Assembly (NCBI GenBank): GCA_002284875.1
Contig: CP015604.1
Location: forward strand, 620,001 to 684,000
DNA from: Actinobacteria bacterium IMCC26103
GTDB lineage: Bacteria > Actinomycetota > Actinomycetes > Nanopelagicales > Nanopelagicaceae
Reading direction: 5' to 3'
DNA length: 64,000 nt
Both the position numbers and the translations under genes were made by a program. How positions within the stretch are numbered: position 1 is the stretch's first letter; each line of letters begins with the position of its first letter. Below, in pieces: positions 44,548 to 55,284 of the stretch. The notes under the pieces were generated by a model. That model was not told where the DNA came from. It searched no databases and saw only the letters and a list, made by a program, of their open reading frames with translations.

Positions 44548-44931
44548 TTGTCAGAATCAGGTTACATACCGGGCAGTTGTAATTTAGGAGCTGGCGAAAT
44601 TAGTCGCCGCCGCATGGTTGCTGCGATTGGATTGATCCTTTCACTATCTGCCATCGCAACATTTCTATCTACTGGTGCACCTCGTGGAGCACGTCTTGGA
44701 GTGTTTATCCCACTGCTAGTTATGTCAGTTGGTTGGGTGCAATCACGTAAGAAGTTCTGCTTAGCATATGGATTTGCTGGCACATTTAACTTTGGAAAGT
44801 TGGGAGAACTCTCTCGTGTGGCAGATCCAGCAGATCGTGCCGCCGATCGCCGCACCGCTCTAATTATCTTCGCCCAGAGCGCGCTCTACGCGGCAGTTCT
44901 TACCTTGCTTGTGGTAGCGCTACCCCTTTAA
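44548..44931 (+). CDS. Predicted three-TM membrane protein
   Basis: 127 residues from TTG 44548 directly after the preceding stop, with GAGG upstream. Hydrophobic segments at about 22-42, 47-65 and 105-126; a conserved-looking loop (Q-S-R-K-K-F-C-L-A-Y-G-F-A-G-T-F-N-F-G) separates the second and third. Similar hypothetical proteins are known from other actinobacteria by memory; no function can be given. Confidence 0.7.
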   Translation: MSESGYIPGSCNLGAGEISRRRMVAAIGLILSLSAIATFLSTGAPRGARLGVFIPLLVMSVGWVQSRKKFCLAYGFAGTFNFGKLGELSRVADPADRAADRRTALIIFAQSALYAAVLTLLVVALPL

Positions 44932-45006
44932 CTCCCCGTTCTATCTACCCAAACCCGGCCATTAGTGCCATTGTTAGGTAGCAAGAAATCGTTTTAGGGA
45001 GAGAAT

Positions 45007-45354
45007 ATGAAGATTGTTTTTCATGCCCGCCACGCAGAACTCGCCGCAGATTTCCGCGAAATTGCCGAAGAAAAATTAAGAACAATGGAACGCTTTAGCG
45101 TGACCATCGAGCGAGTTGAAGTTGAGATTTTGCATGAGTTAAATCCACGCCAAGGAAAACGCTCGCACCGAGTGATCCTGACATCGCATGGAGCGGGACC
45201 ATTAATGCGAGCCGAAGCCGCTGAATTTAATGATGTTGCGGCATTTGATGAGGCGATTAAGAACTTTGAGCTACAGATACGTAAGCATCACGAACGCGCT
45301 AAATCACACAACCGCGATACTTTACGAAATAGACCTTTAGCAGTTAACGAATAG
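45007..45354 (+). CDS. hpf: Ribosome hibernation factor, short HPF/YfiA type
   Basis: 115 residues: the S30AE beta-alpha-beta-beta-beta-alpha domain with the basic second helix (Q-I-R-K-H-H-E-R-A-K) that binds the 30S decoding centre. The long actinobacterial HPF has an extra C-terminal dimerisation domain of about 100 residues; it is missing here, so dimerisation of 70S to 100S may not occur through this protein. Ribosome site GGGAGAG. In mycobacteria hpf sits beside secA, not here. Confidence 0.9.
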   Translation: MKIVFHARHAELAADFREIAEEKLRTMERFSVTIERVEVEILHELNPRQGKRSHRVILTSHGAGPLMRAEAAEFNDVAAFDEAIKNFELQIRKHHERAKSHNRDTLRNRPLAVNE

Positions 45355-45372
45355 CCTCTAGGTTGATTTGAC

Positions 45373-45795
45373 TTACTTACGGATCTTTTCAGCGCGTGGT
45401 TGTTTTGCTGGTGGTGTTGGGGCAACTGGTGGAGGACCTAAAGCTTCAATAGCTGCATCACGAACTGCCGTAGCTGAAATAACCGCGCCCTGTTTAACGC
45501 TCATATTTTGACGTTTCTGCAATTGTGTCTGCGCTGATGAATTCATATTTCGGGCATCTGATAGAGCCTTTTCAATGGTTTCCTTGAAACTTTGATTTAT
45601 TGCGCGGCGATTATCTTCGTAAATCTTCAGATCGGCACGGAATTTATCCAGGGCAATTTTATAAGCAGCATTTTGCTGCGCGAAGTCCTGATTTATAGGA
45701 GCAGGAGGGCGATTATCAGCAGAGGCGGAAGAAGTGGAGATTAAAGACGTGAGAATTAGCGCCGTAGTCACAACAGCGATGCGTTTAAATTGCAT
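45373..45795 (-). CDS. Small secreted protein, unknown
   Basis: 140 residues. Signal peptide of about 26 residues ending S-S-A-S-A before D-N-R-P-P; then a helical, Gln/Asn/Lys-rich region (about 35-115) and a Pro-rich tail (P-P-P-V-A-P-T-P-P-A-K-Q). GAGG lies 7 bases before the start. No family recognised; no C-K-G module like that of the 53-59 kb proteins. Confidence 0.75.
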   Translation of the reverse strand: MQFKRIAVVTTALILTSLISTSSASADNRPPAPINQDFAQQNAAYKIALDKFRADLKIYEDNRRAINQSFKETIEKALSDARNMNSSAQTQLQKRQNMSVKQGAVISATAVRDAAIEALGPPPVAPTPPAKQPRAEKIRK

Positions 45796-45926
45796 TCTCT
45801 AACCTCACTTTTCCTTGTGATAAGTATCGGACAATACTTTGTGAATTTTCGGTGAAAACACCGCCCCCACACGGCTAATTACTTAACACCTTGGCTATTT
45901 ATGTGGTGACATGGAAGGCTACCCCC

Positions 45927-46610
45927 ATGGCTGAGCTGATTCTTATCGTTGATGACGAAGCTGGCGTTCGCGAGCTTTTGGGAGATGCCCTACGTATCGC
46001 CGGCTTTGAGACGGCGACAGCGCAAGATGGAATGTCTGCTCTGACTGCAATTCGCAACCGAAAACCAGATTTATTAATCATTGATATAAATATGCCGTTG
46101 ATGGATGGTTTTGAATTGGTTGAAAGGCTTCGCACAACGGGCGATAACACACCAGCGCTGATGTTAAGTGCTCGTGCTGATCGAATAGATGTCACTCGCG
46201 GCTTAACTTTGGGTGCTGATGATTATGTGACAAAGCCTTTTGGGCTAGAAGAGCTTTTATTGCGCGTTAAGGCAATTTTGCGCAGATCCCAGATATCTGC
46301 AGCGGATCCAGCAGATCTGCGTTGTGGTCCGATAACGATGGATGAATCCAGCCACGCAGTTTTCTTTAACGAAGACCGAGTTGAGCTATCTCCAACTGAG
46401 TTTAAATTGCTACAAGTTTTAATTGAAAATAAGAATCGAGTTCTAAGTAAAAGCCTATTACTTGATGAAGTCTGGGGAATAACCTTTGAATCAGAGAGTA
46501 CGGTAGCCGATACCTATATTTCCTACCTGCGTAAGAAGCTACATAAAGATGGCTTTGAAGGGATTAAGACAGTTCGAGGCGTTGGTTTTGTAATTCAGGA
46601 ACCAAAGTAG
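45927..46610 (+). CDS. OmpR-family response regulator
   Basis: 227 residues from ATG 45927, with GGAAGG 8 bases upstream; an in-frame TTG at 45891 would add 12 residues. Receiver with D-D-E near residue 8, phospho-acceptor Asp in L-I-I-D-I-N-M-P near 52, and V-T-K-P-F; C-terminal winged helix ending R-G-V-G-F. The histidine kinase follows after 2 bases. Signal unknown. Confidence 0.92.
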   Translation: MAELILIVDDEAGVRELLGDALRIAGFETATAQDGMSALTAIRNRKPDLLIIDINMPLMDGFELVERLRTTGDNTPALMLSARADRIDVTRGLTLGADDYVTKPFGLEELLLRVKAILRRSQISAADPADLRCGPITMDESSHAVFFNEDRVELSPTEFKLLQVLIENKNRVLSKSLLLDEVWGITFESESTVADTYISYLRKKLHKDGFEGIKTVRGVGFVIQEPK

Positions 46611-46612
46611 AG

Positions 46613-47824
46613 ATGAAGAAAACTAGTAGTAAATTTGCCATAATCTCAATCTTTGTTACTACTTTACTTTCTAGTGTTATTGGTGGCTTCGCAACTATCG
46701 ATGCAAGAAATTCAGATCTAAAACATATCGATCAATCTATTAATACGGTCGCAGAAAGAGTCGGCGCATATCCCAGTGAAGCGATCAGCGCTGCGATATT
46801 GAGTGTTGAAGAAGAGAGCTTAGATTTAACGCTTTCGCTAGTTACCCAAGAGGGTACTGAAACGGTAATAAATGAATCACATTTAATTTATCCGGGCATC
46901 AACTCGATCGCAGATGTAAAGAATGCATTAGCAGGACCCATCTCGATTGAATCAAATAACCCTTTCCGCTTTAGAGCAATAGAGATTGCTGGAGGTGACT
47001 ACCTCATCATCGCCGCAACGCTGGATGAGTTAAATACCAATTTCAAATCTAATCTAAAGAATTTGGGCGGCTTTACGCTCGCAGCAGATGGCTTAGCGAT
47101 CTTCTTCTCCATCTTTTTATTACGCCGTCATAATCGTGGCCTTGATGCCAAGGCGCTGGAACGTATGCAAAGGTTTTTAGGAGATGCCTCTCACGAGTTG
47201 CGAACCCCCTTAACCGTTATAAAGGGATATAACGAGATGCTCAGTAAAGGTCAGATGAGCGATCTTGTAGATAGGGCACGCGCTTTCTCGCGCGTAAGTT
47301 CTGAGATTGAGCGAATGGAGCGTTTAATCCATGACCTACTTTTACTCGCAGAACTCGGCGAGAGCCGACCAACATTATTTGAGGAACTTGATTTAACTGA
47401 ACTAGTTCAAGCGCATGCAAATGATTTCGCGCTCTTTAACCAGAATCGAACAATAGAAATCACTTTGGAAGAAGGATGCGACTTGCAAGGTTCTCGTGAA
47501 CATTTAAATCGCCTAATACAGAACTGCTTTTCCAACATTGTGCGCCATACGCCACCAGATGCGCCAGTCTCAATCTCGCTTAAAACCAAAGGTAAGAAAG
47601 TCCATTTGGTTATTGAAGATGGCGGTCCTGGCCTGCCAGAGAGCGCCTACCGTAGCGAAATAGAGGCAATGAATAGATTTGATCCATCACGTTCACGTGA
47701 AAGCGGTGGCTCGGGTCTTGGTATGAGCATCATCGCAGCAATTGTGCAAGAACATAATGGCAAGCTGGAATTGCGCAAGGGCAAGCTTGGTGGTTTAGCG
47801 ATAGTTATAGATCTACCTAAATAA
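46613..47824 (+). CDS. Sensor histidine kinase
   Basis: 403 residues. Transmembrane helices at about 8-29 and 148-168 enclose an extracytoplasmic sensor of about 115 residues with no recognised domain. HisKA (D-A-S-H-E-L-R-T-P-L near 190) follows without an obvious HAMP domain; HATPase motifs D-G-G-P-G-L-P and G-S-G-L-G-M-S. Pairs with the response regulator immediately upstream. Convergent with the TerC gene, which ends at the next base. Confidence 0.92.
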   Translation: MKKTSSKFAIISIFVTTLLSSVIGGFATIDARNSDLKHIDQSINTVAERVGAYPSEAISAAILSVEEESLDLTLSLVTQEGTETVINESHLIYPGINSIADVKNALAGPISIESNNPFRFRAIEIAGGDYLIIAATLDELNTNFKSNLKNLGGFTLAADGLAIFFSIFLLRRHNRGLDAKALERMQRFLGDASHELRTPLTVIKGYNEMLSKGQMSDLVDRARAFSRVSSEIERMERLIHDLLLLAELGESRPTLFEELDLTELVQAHANDFALFNQNRTIEITLEEGCDLQGSREHLNRLIQNCFSNIVRHTPPDAPVSISLKTKGKKVHLVIEDGGPGLPESAYRSEIEAMNRFDPSRSRESGGSGLGMSIIAAIVQEHNGKLELRKGKLGGLAIVIDLPK

Positions 47825-48727
47825 CTATTTACGCTTTGAAGTAACGTACAAACTGGAAAACGTTGCAATCGCAAGTGTACCAACGATTACCGAAAGACTC
47901 TGCGCGATAGTTATTTCAGGGATTTTAAATCCACTAATTTTATGAATATCTACGGCATGGAAAGCATGGAAGAGAAGCTTTACACCGATAAAGCCGAGAA
48001 TTACAGATAATCCTTTACCGATATAGATAAGGCGTTGCATTAACCCGCCAATTAAAAAGTAGAGCTGGCGCAGCCCCATGAGTGCAAATATGTTCGCCGT
48101 GACAACAACATAAACATTTTCAGTTAAGCCAAATATTGCCGGGATCGAATCCAGAGCAAAGAGGATATCTGTGGCGCCTAAGGCGATAAGAGCGATCGTA
48201 AAAGGCTTAATTCCCTTGGCGCTGAGATAGGAAATCAACTTACTCTCCTTCTCTTGCTCATCCTTTTCATGAGAACTCTCTATAAATAGATGAACTGCTG
48301 TGTAGATCAAAAAGGCCCCAAATATAAAGAAGATCCACTCAAATTGCTTGATGGCTGCAGCGCCTAAGGTAATTGCGATAATCCGAAAAACTAAAGCGAT
48401 CAAAATTCCAAACAGTAGGGCAAGCTGTTTACTCTTCTCTTCGATCTTTAACCTGCTCAAGATAATTACAAACACGAACAGGTTATCGAAAGATAATGAG
48501 TATTCGGTTAACCAGCCAGCGAAGAACTCTTGTTGAGTTTGCGCATCAGTCCATGTGCCAAGGTGAATTCCAAAAGCTATGGCTAGAGATACATATAGCA
48601 AGCTCCAAAGAGTGGCTTCTTTCAGAGATGTATTTTTATTTCGCCGGATAACTGCCCAAGTAAAGTCAAAGGCGACAACTATCGTCAAGATTGAGGCAGT
48701 AAGGATCCAAGCGTTGGTTGTGATCAC
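47825..48727 (-). CDS. TerC family membrane protein
   Basis: 300 residues with eight or more hydrophobic segments and the TerC signatures (F-x-W-A-V near the start, F-A-G-W-L-T-E-Y-S-L-S-x-D-N-L-F-V-F, and A-L-D-S-I-P-A-I-F-G-L). Acidic residues within helices suggest a metal-ion exporter (manganese or related), as proposed for the family. GTG start from a leaderless-type promoter. Confidence 0.9.
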   Translation of the reverse strand: MITTNAWILTASILTIVVAFDFTWAVIRRNKNTSLKEATLWSLLYVSLAIAFGIHLGTWTDAQTQQEFFAGWLTEYSLSFDNLFVFVIILSRLKIEEKSKQLALLFGILIALVFRIIAITLGAAAIKQFEWIFFIFGAFLIYTAVHLFIESSHEKDEQEKESKLISYLSAKGIKPFTIALIALGATDILFALDSIPAIFGLTENVYVVVTANIFALMGLRQLYFLIGGLMQRLIYIGKGLSVILGFIGVKLLFHAFHAVDIHKISGFKIPEITIAQSLSVIVGTLAIATFSSLYVTSKRK

Positions 48728-48739
48728 TTGCAGAGCATA
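48728..48739 (-). promoter_or_regulatory. Leaderless-type -10 for terC
   Basis: On the minus strand TATGCT (48739-48734) is followed by 6 bases and GTG at 48727. Confidence 0.5.
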
Positions 48740-48757
48740 ATGGATCAGAATCTAAGG

Positions 48758-48769
48758 TATTTTTAATAC
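48758..48769 (+). promoter_or_regulatory. Leaderless-type -10 for the methyltransferase
   Basis: TATTTT (48758-48763) is followed by 6 bases and ATG 48770. The divergent terC promoter lies within the same 42-base gap. Confidence 0.5.
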
Positions 48770-51769
<3,000 letters not shown>

Positions 51770-51817
51770 CCTCTAGCCTTTGCTGATCTTCAACTAGCAG
51801 GCCTTTGCGACCTTAGG

Positions 51818-51823
51818 TAAGGT
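51818..51823 (+). promoter_or_regulatory. -10 of the ribM transcript within an inverted repeat
   Basis: TAAGGT (51818-51823) predicts a start at about 51829-51831, exactly the first base of riboswitch stem P1. It overlaps the inverted repeat ACCTTA-gg-TAAGGT (51810-51823). No good -35 was found. Confidence 0.45.
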
Positions 51824-51828
51824 TCAAC

Positions 51829-51950
51829 TGTGTTTCCGGGGGTCGGTGCAATTCCGAACCGGCGGTAAAGTCCGCGACCCGATTGAAAGTCAATCGGTTG
51901 ATGTGGTGAGATTCCATAACCGACAGTTAAAGTCTGGATAAAGGAACACA
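51829..51950 (+). ncRNA. FMN riboswitch (RFN element)
   Basis: Contains the RFN core in order: G-rich 5' side with GGTGCAATTCC, ACCGGCGGTAAAGTCCGCGA, GGTGAGATTCC, ACCGACAGTTAAAGTCTGGAT. P1 is closed by TGTGTTTCC (51829-51837) and GGAACACA (51943-51950). The ribM GGAG site begins 2 bases after P1 and the ATG 13 bases after it, so flavin binding probably acts on translation start; this is inference. Riboflavin sufficiency would then shut off uptake. Confidence 0.95.
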
Positions 51951-51962
51951 TGGAGATAACTC

Positions 51963-52640
51963 ATGTCCGTTTTAAAGTGGCTCTTCGAAGCCCAGATTCA
52001 GTTCGGTAGTAAATCAATTGCGTGGCGCGAAGTAATAGGTGGAATTCTCGGCCTATCTAGTGCAGTCCTTGGTCTAAAGCGAAAGGTAATCGCCTGGCCA
52101 GTTGGAATCGTGGGAGATGCACTTCTCTTCACCGTATTCCTTGGCGCAGTCTTCTCATTTGGACCAGATGATCAAGCCAAGAACTTCTATGGCCAAGCTA
52201 GCCGTAACTTATTGCTAATTATCGTCAGCGTTTATGGCTGGATCCGTTGGACCCAACACCGCAACGCAGGTGGTGGAAATAAGCCACCGGTTGTTCCACG
52301 TTGGACAACCACAAAAGAGAAGTTGGTATTAATTCCTGCAATTGCGATCTTCTTCACTATTGCATACCAAATCTTTAAAGCGCTAGGCGAATCTGGCCAA
52401 TGGCTATTTGTTGATACCTGGATCTTTACTGGTACCGCGCTAGCTACATTTGGTATGAGCCGCGGTTACGTTGAATTCTGGTTGGTCTGGGTTGCAGTAG
52501 ATGCAATTGGTGTCCCATTTGCATTTAGCAATGGTTACTACCCAACTGGAACTTTATATGCGATCTATATGCCATTTGTTATCTGGGGCTTTATCTCGTG
52601 GCTAAAGATTTCCAAGAAAGAAAAAGAGTTAGTCGCTTAA
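51963..52640 (+). CDS. ribM: PnuC-family riboflavin transporter (RibM/PnuX-like)
   Basis: 225 residues with about seven transmembrane segments and PnuC-like motifs (E-V-I-G-G-I-L-G-L-x-S near residue 23, W-P-V-G-I-V-G-D near 43, N-L-L-L-I-I-V-S-V-Y-G-W near 79, E-F-W-L-V-W-V-A-V-D near 170). PnuC proteins carry nicotinamide riboside, but the FMN riboswitch in front marks this as a riboflavin importer, as known for RibM/PnuX of Corynebacterium and Streptomyces. mutM follows after 3 bases. Confidence 0.85.
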   Translation: MSVLKWLFEAQIQFGSKSIAWREVIGGILGLSSAVLGLKRKVIAWPVGIVGDALLFTVFLGAVFSFGPDDQAKNFYGQASRNLLLIIVSVYGWIRWTQHRNAGGGNKPPVVPRWTTTKEKLVLIPAIAIFFTIAYQIFKALGESGQWLFVDTWIFTGTALATFGMSRGYVEFWLVWVAVDAIGVPFAFSNGYYPTGTLYAIYMPFVIWGFISWLKISKKEKELVA

Positions 52641-52643
52641 TTC

Positions 52644-53483
52644 GTGCCTGAATTACCAGAAGTAGAGACCGTGCGCCGCGGACTCGTGAAACTCGTCAAG
52701 GGTTACACGATCACCGCGGCGCACGATCTACATCCTCGCGCACTAAAACCTGAGTCAATAGCACCGCTTAAATCAATCAATGGCGCAAAGATTATCGACT
52801 TAAACCGCCGCGGCAAATTCCTCTGGTTTGTTCTAGATCGCCCACAAGTATTGGTTGCTCACTTAGGTATGAGCGGACAGTTCTTAATCCATCAGAAAGA
52901 TCGCCCGGCGGCTAAACACGTACGCGCCAAGTTTGATCTTTCTAAGAACATTCGCAAGCGCGAGTTAGTCTTTAACGATCAGCGCACCTTCGGTTGGGTC
53001 TCGGTTGAAGAAGTTACTAACGGCATCCCCACATCTGCTCAACACATCGCAACCGATCCCTTTGATGCTAGCTTCAATAAAGATGAAACTATAAATAAAT
53101 TTGCTAAACGAAATATCAAAATTAAGACCGCTCTTTTAAATCAAGAGATCATGAGCGGGGTAGGAAATATCTACGCCGATGAAACCCTGTGGCGCGCCAA
53201 GGTGCACCCAGAAATCTCAACCGCAGATCTTTCCAAGAAAAAGATCGCAACCATCATCGATTTTGCAACTGAAGTAATGCAAGAGGCGATCGCCAAAGGC
53301 GGCACCTCATTTGATGATCTCTATATAAACGTCAATGGCGAAAGCGGATTCTTCGAGCAATCCTTGGCCGCATATGGCCGCACCGATGAACCCTGCCCAA
53401 GATGTGGCGCCCCGATACGCCGAATCACCTTCGGCGCCCGCTCATCGCACTTTTGTCCAAGGTGCCAACGCAAAACAAGTTGA
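52644..53483 (+). CDS. mutM: Formamidopyrimidine-DNA glycosylase
   Basis: 279 residues from a GTG start. The N-terminal catalytic M-P-E-L-P-E-V-E-T gives the Pro nucleophile after Met removal. H2TH region with L-L-N-Q-x-I-x-S-G-V-G-N-I-Y-A-D-E near residue 170, and a C-terminal zinc finger (C-P-R-C and C-P-R-C) are complete. Removes 8-oxoguanine. Translated with ribM, from which it is separated by 3 bases. Confidence 0.96.
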   Translation: MPELPEVETVRRGLVKLVKGYTITAAHDLHPRALKPESIAPLKSINGAKIIDLNRRGKFLWFVLDRPQVLVAHLGMSGQFLIHQKDRPAAKHVRAKFDLSKNIRKRELVFNDQRTFGWVSVEEVTNGIPTSAQHIATDPFDASFNKDETINKFAKRNIKIKTALLNQEIMSGVGNIYADETLWRAKVHPEISTADLSKKKIATIIDFATEVMQEAIAKGGTSFDDLYINVNGESGFFEQSLAAYGRTDEPCPRCGAPIRRITFGARSSHFCPRCQRKTS

Positions 53484-53561
53484 TCGCCACGCATAAAAAC
53501 CCTCTAGCGTGACGGTGTACCCCTAGATACCTTTATGTCCTAGTTCTGCGGGGGAGCGGTA

Positions 53562-55271
53562 ATGCGTAAATCGAAGTTAGTGGCTGCCTTAATAGCGGCC
53601 CTATTCCTAGCAAATTCAGCCGTCATTGCCTCCGCAGATACGAAACCAATTGAACAGTATTGGGATTCAGGCCCTTCAGTTAAAAATGTAGGTGGATACA
53701 CCGGAGTTTTGGTCGAGGATTCCTTTCTTCTTACAAATCAACAGTCAAATTTGGTGGGATTTTATTTCGAGAAGGTTAATGGCAACTGGGTTCAGAAAGA
53801 CGCTAAAGCTTGTACTTCTTATTCAGACGCATATTGCAAGAACGCCGATAATATTTGGTACAACGCTGTATTAGATGTCTGTAAATCCAGTACAGATAAA
53901 AACTGCGTAGTAGGAGTTACTGCGATAAAAGATGGCAAGGAAATTCCTGGAAAGTTCTCGCAGAGCTACCCAGAAACAAATGAATATGCTTTTAAAGGAG
54001 ATGCAGCCTTAAACATCCCCGATGGAGGACTTCCTTCGTTGTGGACATTCGATGGATTAACCCATCAGGGCGGTGACCAATTTATGGTCTATCCGCGCTA
54101 CTTCCATAGTGGAAATGCCTATTTTGGGAACAAACCTTCGGTAGCTCCTTATCAATTTGATATGGGTATTTTTGCGATTTCCAAAAGCAAGGTTGCTAAT
54201 ACTCCAAAATTTAACATTAGGGTTGATAAAACGCGCACATGGTGGGATGGGGCAAACTGGGGATGCCAATCAACCGGTTCTGTTGATGGAGAGTGTGCAC
54301 TTAGCTGGCCACTTCCAAAAGATGTTCGTTTCCGACTAGAAATTCGAACCAGTATTCCAATTACCAGCTTTATGCACGGTCGTCTTCTGGATCCCACGAT
54401 CAAAATTTCTGCAGATACTTCTGGTAACCAAATTTTCTCTGTTGAAGCTGGCTCAGTTACCGTTCCAGTCTTAAACAGCTGGGCAAAAAATTCCGAAATG
54501 CCAAAGGCGCTTCGTGATTACCTTTACGCGATGCCAAATTGGGGAGGATATTTTGTCTATCGCGATGGCTTGGGAGAGACTCGTGACAATGTCCAACTTC
54601 TGCTCAATTATGATCAATATACGGCTGAAACCTTCCAAGAGTACTTATGGTGGCTAGAGGTAGCTAAAGATAAGTCAATTGGCGATAAGACTATGTGGAT
54701 TGCACACACACTTGGTTCTGCTGAAGTTTGGAGCGCAGGCGATAGCATTAAGAAATGTCTAGGAGATTCAAAGAATTTGACTGGCATTGTCACTACAAAT
54801 GCCGGCATGTACGTTGCTTCACCTCCTACATTTAATCAAGAAAGTCAGTCGCTCGATTACAAAGTCACTTCACCTCACTATAACGATACGGGTAAAGCCA
54901 ATGTCGGAAATTACAACTTAGTTATAAGTTCAGAAGCTGCTCGTTGTATTTATGGATTTACGAAGGCTCCAATATCTGCGTCGGTAAGCATTATTTCTGC
55001 CGACGGAACCGCGCAAGTTGCATCAACAACTGTCAATGAGAAGAACGGCTGGCTCTACCTTTCAGCCAATGGCTTTACTTACTCTGCGCCAACGGTACGA
55101 GTTAAGTTGACTCAAGAGGCAGAAAAGCCTGCCGTAACTCCGACTCCGAAGGCATCAGCTGCTCCCGTTGCAGCAGCGAAGAATACTAGTATTACTTGTG
55201 TCAAGGGCAAGATGAGTAAGAAAGTGACCGCAGTAAAACCAGTTTGCCCTGCTGGATATAAGAAGAAGTAG
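53562..55271 (+). CDS. Secreted surface protein 1 of tandem paralogue group, C-K-G module
   Basis: 569 residues. Signal peptide with cleavage after I-A-S-A (about residue 25). A long beta-rich Trp/Tyr/Asn-rich ectodomain with paired Cys (C-T-S-Y-S-D-A-Y-C, C-K-S-S-T-D-K-N-C) follows; a region at about 400-520 (C-L-G, G-I-V-T-T-N-A, Y-K-V-T-S-P-H-Y-N-D, R-C-I-Y-G-F) is shared with the two downstream genes. After a Pro/Ala linker it ends with one module I-T-C-V-K-G...V-C-P-A-G-Y-K-K-K. GGGGGAG ribosome site. Not recognised; see finding. Confidence 0.8.
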   Translation: MRKSKLVAALIAALFLANSAVIASADTKPIEQYWDSGPSVKNVGGYTGVLVEDSFLLTNQQSNLVGFYFEKVNGNWVQKDAKACTSYSDAYCKNADNIWYNAVLDVCKSSTDKNCVVGVTAIKDGKEIPGKFSQSYPETNEYAFKGDAALNIPDGGLPSLWTFDGLTHQGGDQFMVYPRYFHSGNAYFGNKPSVAPYQFDMGIFAISKSKVANTPKFNIRVDKTRTWWDGANWGCQSTGSVDGECALSWPLPKDVRFRLEIRTSIPITSFMHGRLLDPTIKISADTSGNQIFSVEAGSVTVPVLNSWAKNSEMPKALRDYLYAMPNWGGYFVYRDGLGETRDNVQLLLNYDQYTAETFQEYLWWLEVAKDKSIGDKTMWIAHTLGSAEVWSAGDSIKKCLGDSKNLTGIVTTNAGMYVASPPTFNQESQSLDYKVTSPHYNDTGKANVGNYNLVISSEAARCIYGFTKAPISASVSIISADGTAQVASTTVNEKNGWLYLSANGFTYSAPTVRVKLTQEAEKPAVTPTPKASAAPVAAAKNTSITCVKGKMSKKVTAVKPVCPAGYKKK

Positions 55272-55284
55272 TTTTGGGAGAGAA

